This document shows positions 35,501 to 43,529 of a DNA stretch of 53,378 bases, piece by piece. Within the stretch, counting starts at the first letter, position 1. Each line of letters begins with the position of its first letter. The DNA lies in assembly GCA_027406905.1 (NCBI GenBank), contig DAHZHT010000012.1:1-53378 (forward strand), read 5' to 3'. The notes under the pieces were generated by a model. The model did not search any database, was not told the origin of the DNA, and saw only the letters and a list, made by a program, of their open reading frames with translations. Made by a program: the position numbers and the translations under genes. The DNA is from Elusimicrobiota bacterium (GTDB lineage Bacteria; Elusimicrobiota; Elusimicrobia; UBA1565; UBA9628).

Positions 35501-38500
35501 TGATATTCTCGATGTCCCTCCCAATATGTCGTTTGCCTCCCAGGCAAACGAGTCGCGGCTTCTTCTCTTTGATGATTACGCCCTTCTTTTGATGAATGGA
35601 AAGCTTTATGTCGGTTTGTCCGGTTTTGGAGACGCGGCGGCCCAAAATTCCGCCAATCAGCCTTATTATTACGGGGCGAACGCCAAGACCTCGATTAAGT
35701 TGACTCCGGTGATGAGCTTAAACGCCGATCAGCAGGCGTTGTTTGCCAAGGACCCGCGGCAATTTTTTGAAACGGCCAATCTCGATTTTACGGGATTAGA
35801 TCCAAGCCTCAATAAAACCTTCGACATCGCCGCGCATGGAGCGAGCGCTAATTTTTATGAAACCCAGGTTGGACCCAAATTTGACGTGGCCTCTCTTCTT
35901 AAACAGGCGGGGGTGGTTTCAAAAAGCGACGATAATCCGTTCACGGTCGATCTTTACTACGCCAATTACGCCGGGACCTATGATATTACGCAGCAAACCT
36001 TGGGCACGACCATTTTAAAGGGATTCGCCATTTATGGTCAGGATGATTCAGGCAAGCGCGTTCCCGTTGTCAATATTACCAACACCGCGACCGGAGAACT
36101 AGGGCAACAATATAACATCGCCATCGATCAGCTTTCGGTCGAGCTTCCGCAAAATGGAATTGTGTTTAGCGCCGAGGGCCAAATGCTGGGGCCGGCCGAC
36201 GCCTACTACGCCCAGATTGGAAAGAAGCTCAATGGACATTCTAAGGTGTCTATCGGCTACGGTTCCCCGTTTGTGGGATACAATAATCGCTTGTCCTTGA
36301 TGTTTAACACCTCGGCGAGCCTCTCTCAGCTTTGGAATGACGTGACCCGCAGCGCTTCCGAGGATTTAAACGGCGGAAAAGCCCTCAAAAACTATCAAAA
36401 GCGGATGACTGATTTTCTCAAGCCCCAAAAAGGCCAAAAAGAGCTCAATGAACTTAAATCGGTTTTCGCCAAAGACGTGGGCAGAAGGCTGATCGAGCAA
36501 AAAATCGGGACCTTGGATCGCGATATTAAAGATTTACGCTCTGCCGGCGCGATTTTAGACAATGTCAAGGTTATTGGAGATGCTGGCTTTGTATCCGGTC
36601 CGGTGTCAAACGATCCGGCGGAACTCGCCGCGACCGGGGGCTTTATGACCGGGACCGAAACGATGATGAGTTTGAGTAAAACCCAGAAAGAACTCTTAGA
36701 CAGCAAGGTCGCTTCTCTTTACAAAAATGGTTTGTTGCTTCAATCTCGCTTGGTGCAATTGACGAAGGATTGGGAGGAAAACGCCCTTGATATCGTCAAG
36801 GCAAGGTTGGCGTTTGAGAGAGCGACATTCCTGCTTGAGAATTCCTCTTCTATCATTGAAAGAGAAAAGGCCAATACGCGTTTGGCGGCGGCTCTTGAAA
36901 AATTAAGCGAGGCGCGAGTTCGCTATAACATCATGGCCGGCAACAACCCGGATTCCGCCACTCCCTTTGACGATTTAAATCTCGCGGACGTTCAAAATCT
37001 AGTCAAAGAAATCCACTCGCTTGTCGCCGCGCCTAATCGCTTAAAGAAGATTCTTTCATCTTTGGATAAAACTTCTCTTAAAGACCGCATTGGGGAAGAC
37101 CGTTTTAACATCATGGACTGGATTCCGTTTGTGGATCAATTCACCTTTGGAATCGGAACTCAAATCCAGGATTTGATGGCGGGGCAGATTTTTGGCGTCG
37201 GAGGAACCCTCAGGCTTCCTTTCTATGACCCGTCGTCTAAAGATAAAAATAAGAGTTATGTCTTCAAAAAGCAAGCCGACATCAAAGAGATGGAAGATAT
37301 CCATTCTCAATACCGCCTGTTGGCTAATAACGAAAGAGAAGAAGCCGCGATTTGGGGGCAGGAGGCGCGACAGATGAAAAGCGCTTTGCCTCAAACCGGA
37401 AGCGATTTGGAATTCGCGCTTAAGGCTTATCGCAACGGCTTGATTTCAAGAGATGAGTTGCGCCAGGCGATTAATTTGTGGAATCTCAATGCCCGCGCGA
37501 CAGTCAATTCTCAATCCCGCGCCGCCGCCGCCGGCGCCTGGGCCGATATGGATAGAGCGGTTGGCGGAAAATCTTCCGCACAGGCGCCGCCGATAAGCGT
37601 TTCCAATCTGGGAGACGCTATCCAGACCGCTTTTAAGAATTCATCCTTGAAATCTTTAGCCCTCCATCAGGAAGAGTTCCAGGCTTTGGCGAAAGCCGAT
37701 AATCATGTCACGCAAAAATTCTGGATCAATTTGATGATAGGGGCGGATCTGACCGCCACCGGAACCGGGTTTTTGCCTTCTTTCGGCTTTACCGGATTTC
37801 CGATTTTGCCGATACCGGGCGCGCGTTTTCAGCCGGAAGAACTTCGCGAATTGCAAGTTTCGGCGGATAAAGGCAAATCCGTCTATTACGGCGCCCTGGA
37901 GTCGAAGCTAAAAATTGAGACCTCTCTTCAGATGTATCAGGATGTCGTTCAAGCCAAAACCGCTCAATCCATCATCGCTCAAGTGGATCACAAGGTCATC
38001 CCGGATCTGAGCGCAAAGCTCGCCCAAGCCCAATCTGCGGGCGACAGGGCCCGGGTCAGCCAAATCAAAAAGGAAATTTTTAACGCCAAGCTGTGGCGCG
38101 CCCAAATGGTTTTAACCAATGACGAGGCCCATTCGGCGCTCAATGTCTTGATGGGACGTCCGGCGGATGCCGGGCTGTCTATTGATTTGTCTCCCGAAGA
38201 AGCTTACCAACAGCTTCAAGAGACGCTTAAAAATCAAAATTTACCAGACATTCAGCGGACTATTTTTGACGCGCGCGTCCAAGTGGCCAAGGCTTATCAG
38301 CGGATGGTCGACAAAAATTTGAAGGTTCAGGAAGTTTCCGCCGATCCGATTTCGCTCACGGCTCGGACCATTGGGCGTTTAATTAGCGCTTTGTCGGAAG
38401 AAGATTCGGGTCGCGCCGACAAAGTGATGGCGGCGCGCTTAAGGCTTTTGATGGAGCAAAGACAAAAAGATTCTTTTGATTCCTATCTCTCCAGCCTTCG

Positions 38501-41500
38501 CGCGCGCAGTCAGGCGCGGCTTGAGATGATTGATTCCAATATCCAGCGATTGTCCGAAAAAGGAGATCCCCTGAGCTTGGCTCAAGTGGAACAACTGAAA
38601 GGAGAAAAAGCGGTAATTAAGGCTTCTCTTCTCAGCTTCGCGGCCAAGCCGTCGTCGGGACAGGCCAGTTTCGCTACTCTTCCAACGAGTTTCGCGGAAC
38701 TTCGGCGCCGCTTGGTTGGGAAAGAAGAGGAGATGGTTCGCTCTCCGCGCCTAGACTCATTGCCTTCGGCTCCCGCGCCCGGCTTGGATAAAGCTCCGGC
38801 GGAAATGTTCATGCGATATTTTTACGCCCAGCAGACCTTGGATGAAACTCCGATTAACCGCGGGTTTTTGGAACCGTGGATTGAATTGCGGCTTAAAAAT
38901 CACGATACTCCGCAAGCGGATTTAATTGAGTTGGCCAAATTATCCCAAGACCGCGCTAATCGTTTGGATAAAATCGCGCGGGAGCGCGCCGCGGCTTTAG
39001 CGGACGCGGAGTTAGCTGATTTTACGGAAAATGTCCGGTTCTTAAACTGGGTAGAATCGCATCACAAGGGAAAAGACACCAAGGCTTGGGACGATATGAT
39101 TCATTCGGTTCGCCAAAAGGCCTTGGCCCAATCGGAAGAAATCTGGGCGCTCCTCAATCTTCCAAGAGGACAGGGACAAAGTATGGAAGAGCGTTTACGC
39201 CTTCTGTCAAATTTGGTTCCGGAATTTTTGGGAACCGAATCCTCCGGCGATTTATCCCGCTTGGTTAAGACGATTGATTCTCCGGAGGGGAGAGCGCGCA
39301 TCGCCCGCCTGTTGGGCCTTGACGCTTTTGGACCCAGCAATTCAAAAGACGTTTTCATGAACCAAATCCGCGCCGATGTCTTGTCGGAACATATGAGCTA
39401 TCAGGGAATTACCCCGATAGCCGCCTTTGGAATTTTTCGCGGCACGCCTGTTTTTGGCGGATTTTTAGAAGCCCCCGATCCGCAGGAAATTGAGCGTGGG
39501 CTGACGAATATTTTGTCCGACTCCATCCGTGAAGAGTTGAAGGCGCAAGGACAGTTTAAAAAGCTTGAGACGGTTCTCTATACTCAAATGGCGCGCGTTT
39601 CCGGCGGGATGAAAGAAGTTCAGGCGGATAGCCGCCTATTGGCGGCGGCGACTGCGGACTTAAAACAAAAGGAGTGGGATTCCAAGCAGAATCCCGACTC
39701 GCTTAAGGCCAAGAAAGACTTCTTAGAGGCAAAGAAAAATGTGGTCACGGCTTGGGAGAATTTAGTTAAACAATCGGCGGATTTGAAATCTAATTTCGTT
39801 TCCCTGGTGGCGGAACTCAAGGCTTTGGGACAGAAGGGAAACTCCGAGTCGCCCGTAGCTTCTCTTAAGAATCTCAGTTTGGGAGATGAAAGAGCGCTGG
39901 CGGATCAGGGATTGCCGTCCGCTCCTTCAGAGCGCGGGCTCTTGAGCTATTGGACCGATCGCATGGAAGATCCAAATTTTATCTCCCAGCAAGACCGCTA
40001 TCTCAAGGGCTTGGGAATTTCCCAGCAGATGATTGATTCTGTCGATTCCGTCGCCCGGCTTTACCGCGCCGCTATTCGAGATTCCAAGGACGTAACGGCG
40101 GAAGACTTCTCGCCTCAAGAAAGGTTGCGCTTACTGGCGCAAAACGACGCGCGCGGGAAAAGAAATCTTTTGATGTTCGGCCTTTCCGCCTTAAAGACTG
40201 AAATTGAAAAAAAGGATCCCCAATTAGGGTTTTTGCGGGAGGATTTGGAACGGCAATTGAGTCTCAGCGATCAAAAACGGACGGAATATTCCCAAGCGGC
40301 CTTGCAACTTCGCGATGCCTATTGGAACGCGGTTTCTGTTTCCCCGCGGGCCGAGGCCGCATTCAAGGCTCTTGAAGCGGATCGTCAAAAGCTGGTTCTG
40401 GCCAAGGATGCCTTGATCGATTCTTATTTCGCTTCGCCATTGAAAAATGACGAGTTTATTCTGAGAGACGGGCTTTTAGATGATTATCTCAAGGCCCAGC
40501 AGGTTTTTGACGAAGACCTTACCCGAACCTTGGATTTAAAGGAAGTCCAAGGAAACGCTGAGTTGATGCGCACTCTCGACGCCCTCTATGACGCCCGGAA
40601 GAGCCTTAATCGCCAGATCGACTTTAGAGAGGCCGGTCGGGGGATTCTCGCTTTGGACGCCTTGATCATGCTTGAAAAATCCCGCCTTTTTGCCGATAGA
40701 TGGCAAGGTCGCTCGGAACGCTCGATCAATGCCGTTTCCCTTAAGATTGCTGATTTGGAAAATAAAAAAGCCGATTGGCGTAAACATGGTTCAAGGCTTT
40801 ATCCGCTCTACGCTCAAACCCGCATAGATAAGAACGGCCATCGTCTGTGGACGGTGGAGAGTTGGCTTAGCCAAGATGAGTTAAAAGACCGGATGAATCT
40901 TAAAGACACGGATAAAGATAAAATCATTGAAATTAAAGGGCGCTATTTCCTGAAGTCGAATCCCAACGTTGAATTTGTCGGCGGAACCGACGCCTTGGAA
41001 AAGCGGAAACTTGAGGCTCAAAACGGAATTAAGAGCGATTCGCGCGCCATTAATTTAGCGAAGCGCTTAAGCCAATATGATTTCGCCGTTGAAAACGGCC
41101 AAAACGGCTATTCCGTTAAAGATCTCTTCGGCCCGAATGGACTTTTGAGTCAAGGCAAGGTTCTTTTCTTTGAAGCCCCCGGTCCTAAGGATCAAGGGCG
41201 CTTGCATTACCGGCTGCCGGCTTTAGCGGCTTGGGCGCGTTCTCCAGAGAAATACGAAATTTATGTCTATACGGGAAAAGCGGATTTGCCAACGGATAAA
41301 TTTCAAACCCTTGAATCCCTGAAATCTTCTCCGCTCAAAGGCGATTTTAATCGAGTTTACCTTTCTAAAAAAGGAGCCTTGGATTTAGCGGATTTCTTCG
41401 AGGCGCGCCGCCGCTCGGAGTTGAGAGCGGGATATGCGGAGTTAAAACTTTCCGGATACGGGTTTGCGCGCAATGACAAAGGAGAGATTTCGGATATCTA

Positions 41501-43487
41501 TTTAAGCCGCGATGATTTTAATGCGGCGAGAAGAGCGCTGACTGATTCTAATTCAGGTCTTAAAGAAGCTCAAATTCATCTTACCCATGCTCAAAAAGAC
41601 CAAATGGAAGCGGCGCAAAAGGAGAAACAAGCCGCGAAAGAAATGCTGGATGGCGTGCGCGCCGCGAACGCCATTGAGGGAACGCTTAAAGCCCAGATTC
41701 TGAAAAAATACCTAAGAAAGGATAAAGAATCAATGGCGGATTACTCCAAGCGGCTGGATGGAGAAATCAAAAAGGCCCTGGCCTCAAGCGGAGAATATAA
41801 AGACGCTCAAAAGCGCTCAAACGCTCTTTCAAAAAAATTAAATAAGGTTCGCGATGATTTGAAACTTCAGTCCGCTGTCTTGACAACCGCCAAAAAGCAG
41901 GTCAAAGAGGCGCTTAAAATTAAACTGCATTCCGCAACCTGGAGCCTTTACCGGAGCCGCGACTTAATTTTAGGCTTGGACTTAGACGGCAACGTGATTC
42001 GCGCCCAGGCTTCTCCGGTCTATGGAAAATCTGTTTTAGATGAGCAATTGTCTTCGGAAAGAGTCGCCGCTTATATCAAAGGGCCGCTTTATGCGGTCGT
42101 TATGGACTCCGAAGGTCGCTTTAAGAATTATTACACCCATTCTTCTGAAGTGGAAAAGGCGGCCAAGAATTGGGTCTTAAAGTCAAAGACCATCGATGGC
42201 GATAAAAACGTGTTTGAGTCCAAGAATCATCTCAATCCCACCTTGCGCATCAGCCATTACGAGGAGAATAATTATCCCGTGCTCATCAACCAGCGTTATC
42301 TGGAAGAAAGCGCGAAAAATGTCTCTTCCCATCTTCCATTCAAAAAATATTGGGGCGCGATGCCGTGGCGCTGGGGGAGTTTGATCATGGAAGTTCCGCG
42401 GGAAATTGTTGGGTTTCCCATCGAATGGGGCGCCGGGCGTGACCCGAGATTCCAGCATTACCTTGGGCGCGTGGCGATGTATAAGGCTGAAGGCGGAGAG
42501 ACCGAGCATCACGGGTTTTTCCGAAAGGTGGCCGGGGCCCTGGATGTTCTCAACTTCCTGCCGGATCCGGTGACTCCTTATTATGATTTAAGCCAGTTTC
42601 CTGCCGATTTAAGGGTCGGACAGTCCACGATCATGCCTGGCGAAAGCGAGGCTTCTTTGAGTGGACGATCTAAAGAAAAGGATATTCATTTGGGGGCTCG
42701 CTTTTTGGCGCGGTTGCTTCGTTATTATCAGGAAGATATTAATGCCGCGCGTTTAAGAACCTTGGCTCATTTCCGCGGCGGAGTTTCCGAGTTTATGATT
42801 AGCGAGATGCAAGGCCGGAGAAAACCATATGAAGAATCTCAAAAGAAAGGAGCTGTGGGAGAAAAAGCCCTGGTCAAAGCGTTAAGCGACAAGGATTTGG
42901 GATTATCTCCCCAAGCCGACGGCTCCGGGGAAATCGTTTTGTCGGGAAAACCCGATGATATTTGGATCAACCGCGCCCAAAAAACGGTTCATATTGATGC
43001 TGGCGCTCGGGAGTATCAAGCCGATTCCGGGCAAGCCCGCGATTATGTGAACCCGGTAGAAAAAGAACTCCCGTCTAACAAAAACGATTTGGCGGCTCTT
43101 AAGCGCAAGAGCGTGGAAATTGAAAAAATGAGAAAGACTAGCGAGGTTTTAGATTCCAACGCTAGAATTGAGGCCGACAGTCTTCATAAAGACGTTTATG
43201 GACGGGAGATTCGGATTCTTTCCCAGAGAGAAATCGAAGATCGACTCAAGGCGGACCGGGCGCGTGAGCAGAGGCTTAAAAAGCGAATTTCCTGGTGGCA
43301 GCGCTATGTCCGCCGTTTGGAAAAACTAGAGCCGGCGCTTCAAGTTTCTTACGCGCCCCATGCAATTTTATCTCTTAAGGATAAAATTTTGTCCTATGCC
43401 GCCAAAATTATGATTTTCTTTGGAACTCTAGCTCCGCTTGTGGGGGCGATTTTTAAGAAGAAAAAGCGGAGAAAGAATGTTCTATAA
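29499..43487 (+). CDS. Giant exported protein (4662 residues) with TolC-like modules
   Basis: This single uninterrupted frame of 13,989 nt has no close relative that I recognise. In order: signal peptide (1-33); Pro/Ser/Gln-rich linker (34-200); hydrophobic segments (415-510); charged coiled-coil-like region (668-884); long Gln/Asn-rich helical region (924-1800); beta-rich region (about 1860-2280); helical region with outer-membrane-efflux (TolC) features, including KLSEARVRYNIMAGN (near 2470) and GGTLRLPFYDP with YRNGLISRDEL (2567-2655); a second such module with LNVLMGRP (about 2881-2888); a possible third (about 3305-3450); more coiled coil and globular regions; and a C-terminal membrane segment (about 4630-4650) with a KKKKRR tail. 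It is probably an envelope-spanning or surface structure. Start: ATGA overlap with the preceding gene. Confidence 0.85.
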   Translation: MIQKKLKKFLCAFLALSLILLSPGSRFYTLLAADTPKEDSSDPLGNPLSLPSQSLDPSVAPQLGSEIPSPALSAPAALPLTSGPDIKQDQTKNGTPQTMPTQIPAQAGLEALPQTENVPLKQVSQPISHLQQQNKQNEKTDKENFSPESSAFASAALFDGAGRMADSGPPIEPPAGGSGAALPPQSPRGPPGVSLFYEDMLGFRKVVGPRHDAGLKRLPLNAKTPQIIDQISRQFHISRARVVELASHVGLKENSPNAEWDAVYLGLQKLNAQRFQHFDAQKYHVGFRHMANLSYGAGWRGGLKRSLEIQKHLLGFFVRFPYHLFDVFVLGYFRQNISYTFAHSTEDFLSLSDADGGLVVATDNAEKFFRRVLRETAISGKGETLSSRLLATRLGRVMRMFGHVAPLPLLAFLRRRLTMAIASAVAMGILGALAPGVAILHLSLLSIPVMGPLLVAGANSLPVFIAGIPGLGGILAPVVASATQALMKDLVIGPLLNTLILSTIFTLPQSLDQHRRRLEAEHPLDSIAWSQALASAVFAREFWKFFILQDLKFFFGLLTVGSEIQGILSYGTQIDAGLTPAWHMATGHDFHGFHGLFSAFEAPKGQSLIPFGGAITWGNLLLYKAESALGFNISDAVMHGLNSHTAGASAIAVTRAASAPGKPLPFDPTLYKKSPKEVEKRIAELEKSAGNFKVEMAEARAQELKLKKDLALAQKDDAALQAQNKPLTAAELKAYQAQLEKLKRAQNERYVRSKLSENHDLNRPQREDERLHRLKEKLKDLSPQAREDRIGYAEDKEIQPGILKSVLSDLDQKIGIDQEKSKDPKDRIAQVDTKTQEKIENLVKQIKTLRTNASAQMKMRDATRKVLEVVSKARDQALKNRRNGQDMMNFIQSLSQVSAVMDFALGLREINAAENAISGMENLLNTNIQNINQSQVLAQQNQAAAQQAESNLPAWQQEVTQQTQADQAQQNQLSSDFTEASSAVQTFTGVQGVLPSLMGTIASHEGVASGSFDSEAAALASKFQLRLSELGQVSYWRTNGNPNDPSAFSLKEFKNILAEVQTNLQLAQSGLNELQTAPVNAWDVIIKDVPGGPGISNSMSLSEVLSARKSYWQGQFQTFQKDLNSVEAMLDPNNQTMVTDEFGRSYPQSLPVWEAQASQTLSQAQTSVNSITAQMDQMADQITQAGGPSLPRLSGLTLAQLQTAVQSYGTALQNVQLPNNGTPAAFQASLDLVKLASLLPQAAWLVIQGSEAQTTVSTIQSALQNTVPQAQSAMKQAVNMVQNILNDVDADQAFVAQYPNANANPQPSQAQEQALINRKENLLQNDIITPLNAIQGAVENTLIPYQESSIQQVSQNGAYQELFSAENSLITQTQQLNDKTIPWGLISFGGSPGNTSGSLASLQSWQTNFSNLLQTVTTDKTQVDQRKDPNFNGNETVDYLKDKNYPGGGPYSLPKKITLYTAEMNQRAQQINNQDAQVNQILTKIQTLSGGKYNLTPYQLPTNVPANQAGYNQINGLVNNGNLTNLASQLQNIANQAGSASSINVGGSGGGLAVQTGNQPSPTISNAQELALLALDAAKILAPSPGSSPNSPSISFSIARFLYSYSTVQSSQQELATEIPQAEKFLTDAIGALNNAQAQLKQDQAYINSGGNSPATSTVYQNQIAMLNSLQSVLQEGMAFFNLKINTYDPQSLGTVNEVATYYNALANQVYGSGNTVDQGDLTAMNSMMTALQNTMNGLNNTKAELTSWMGQLNSPYDSALRRTSDAISQIQDQTRAVLESNHKWTKLKKQLSRTDQILRADMDLIQDKQGDLTHLIANLHEDGWDRLPNHIKEEVDSLHLSDSGWGMGLNSSSGASALVIKKSSFPDFVHNILSSLSGGQNASSTDIGSLGQSILSNPQNISQIIPGAQIMNLGDSQDGFYLVYQTGFGVPYGLSSTEQVTLGNVAHVMGSNLSVMAYDTYAPPETGGASNAPWGDKGIGVQVETLRENDVNYFEAIIHHDILDVPPNMSFASQANESRLLLFDDYALLLMNGKLYVGLSGFGDAAAQNSANQPYYYGANAKTSIKLTPVMSLNADQQALFAKDPRQFFETANLDFTGLDPSLNKTFDIAAHGASANFYETQVGPKFDVASLLKQAGVVSKSDDNPFTVDLYYANYAGTYDITQQTLGTTILKGFAIYGQDDSGKRVPVVNITNTATGELGQQYNIAIDQLSVELPQNGIVFSAEGQMLGPADAYYAQIGKKLNGHSKVSIGYGSPFVGYNNRLSLMFNTSASLSQLWNDVTRSASEDLNGGKALKNYQKRMTDFLKPQKGQKELNELKSVFAKDVGRRLIEQKIGTLDRDIKDLRSAGAILDNVKVIGDAGFVSGPVSNDPAELAATGGFMTGTETMMSLSKTQKELLDSKVASLYKNGLLLQSRLVQLTKDWEENALDIVKARLAFERATFLLENSSSIIEREKANTRLAAALEKLSEARVRYNIMAGNNPDSATPFDDLNLADVQNLVKEIHSLVAAPNRLKKILSSLDKTSLKDRIGEDRFNIMDWIPFVDQFTFGIGTQIQDLMAGQIFGVGGTLRLPFYDPSSKDKNKSYVFKKQADIKEMEDIHSQYRLLANNEREEAAIWGQEARQMKSALPQTGSDLEFALKAYRNGLISRDELRQAINLWNLNARATVNSQSRAAAAGAWADMDRAVGGKSSAQAPPISVSNLGDAIQTAFKNSSLKSLALHQEEFQALAKADNHVTQKFWINLMIGADLTATGTGFLPSFGFTGFPILPIPGARFQPEELRELQVSADKGKSVYYGALESKLKIETSLQMYQDVVQAKTAQSIIAQVDHKVIPDLSAKLAQAQSAGDRARVSQIKKEIFNAKLWRAQMVLTNDEAHSALNVLMGRPADAGLSIDLSPEEAYQQLQETLKNQNLPDIQRTIFDARVQVAKAYQRMVDKNLKVQEVSADPISLTARTIGRLISALSEEDSGRADKVMAARLRLLMEQRQKDSFDSYLSSLRARSQARLEMIDSNIQRLSEKGDPLSLAQVEQLKGEKAVIKASLLSFAAKPSSGQASFATLPTSFAELRRRLVGKEEEMVRSPRLDSLPSAPAPGLDKAPAEMFMRYFYAQQTLDETPINRGFLEPWIELRLKNHDTPQADLIELAKLSQDRANRLDKIARERAAALADAELADFTENVRFLNWVESHHKGKDTKAWDDMIHSVRQKALAQSEEIWALLNLPRGQGQSMEERLRLLSNLVPEFLGTESSGDLSRLVKTIDSPEGRARIARLLGLDAFGPSNSKDVFMNQIRADVLSEHMSYQGITPIAAFGIFRGTPVFGGFLEAPDPQEIERGLTNILSDSIREELKAQGQFKKLETVLYTQMARVSGGMKEVQADSRLLAAATADLKQKEWDSKQNPDSLKAKKDFLEAKKNVVTAWENLVKQSADLKSNFVSLVAELKALGQKGNSESPVASLKNLSLGDERALADQGLPSAPSERGLLSYWTDRMEDPNFISQQDRYLKGLGISQQMIDSVDSVARLYRAAIRDSKDVTAEDFSPQERLRLLAQNDARGKRNLLMFGLSALKTEIEKKDPQLGFLREDLERQLSLSDQKRTEYSQAALQLRDAYWNAVSVSPRAEAAFKALEADRQKLVLAKDALIDSYFASPLKNDEFILRDGLLDDYLKAQQVFDEDLTRTLDLKEVQGNAELMRTLDALYDARKSLNRQIDFREAGRGILALDALIMLEKSRLFADRWQGRSERSINAVSLKIADLENKKADWRKHGSRLYPLYAQTRIDKNGHRLWTVESWLSQDELKDRMNLKDTDKDKIIEIKGRYFLKSNPNVEFVGGTDALEKRKLEAQNGIKSDSRAINLAKRLSQYDFAVENGQNGYSVKDLFGPNGLLSQGKVLFFEAPGPKDQGRLHYRLPALAAWARSPEKYEIYVYTGKADLPTDKFQTLESLKSSPLKGDFNRVYLSKKGALDLADFFEARRRSELRAGYAELKLSGYGFARNDKGEISDIYLSRDDFNAARRALTDSNSGLKEAQIHLTHAQKDQMEAAQKEKQAAKEMLDGVRAANAIEGTLKAQILKKYLRKDKESMADYSKRLDGEIKKALASSGEYKDAQKRSNALSKKLNKVRDDLKLQSAVLTTAKKQVKEALKIKLHSATWSLYRSRDLILGLDLDGNVIRAQASPVYGKSVLDEQLSSERVAAYIKGPLYAVVMDSEGRFKNYYTHSSEVEKAAKNWVLKSKTIDGDKNVFESKNHLNPTLRISHYEENNYPVLINQRYLEESAKNVSSHLPFKKYWGAMPWRWGSLIMEVPREIVGFPIEWGAGRDPRFQHYLGRVAMYKAEGGETEHHGFFRKVAGALDVLNFLPDPVTPYYDLSQFPADLRVGQSTIMPGESEASLSGRSKEKDIHLGARFLARLLRYYQEDINAARLRTLAHFRGGVSEFMISEMQGRRKPYEESQKKGAVGEKALVKALSDKDLGLSPQADGSGEIVLSGKPDDIWINRAQKTVHIDAGAREYQADSGQARDYVNPVEKELPSNKNDLAALKRKSVEIEKMRKTSEVLDSNARIEADSLHKDVYGREIRILSQREIEDRLKADRAREQRLKKRISWWQRYVRRLEKLEPALQVSYAPHAILSLKDKILSYAAKIMIFFGTLAPLVGAIFKKKKRRKNVL

Positions 43488-43495
43488 TTCTATGG

Positions 43496-43518
43496 GAGAT
43501 GGGGACTGTCCCTATCTC
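43496..43518. repeat. Short hairpin with a GGGACTGTCCC core (REP-like)
   Basis: Arms 43496-43505 and 43509-43518 pair over 10 bp with one G-T pair and a CTG loop. The core GGGGACTGTCCC resembles short extragenic palindromes that occur in many copies in some bacterial genomes. It lies 8 nt after the giant gene's stop and 11 nt before the next ATG. Without a T-run, an intrinsic terminator role is doubtful. Confidence 0.5.
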
Positions 43519-43529
43519 ATCAAATAAAT

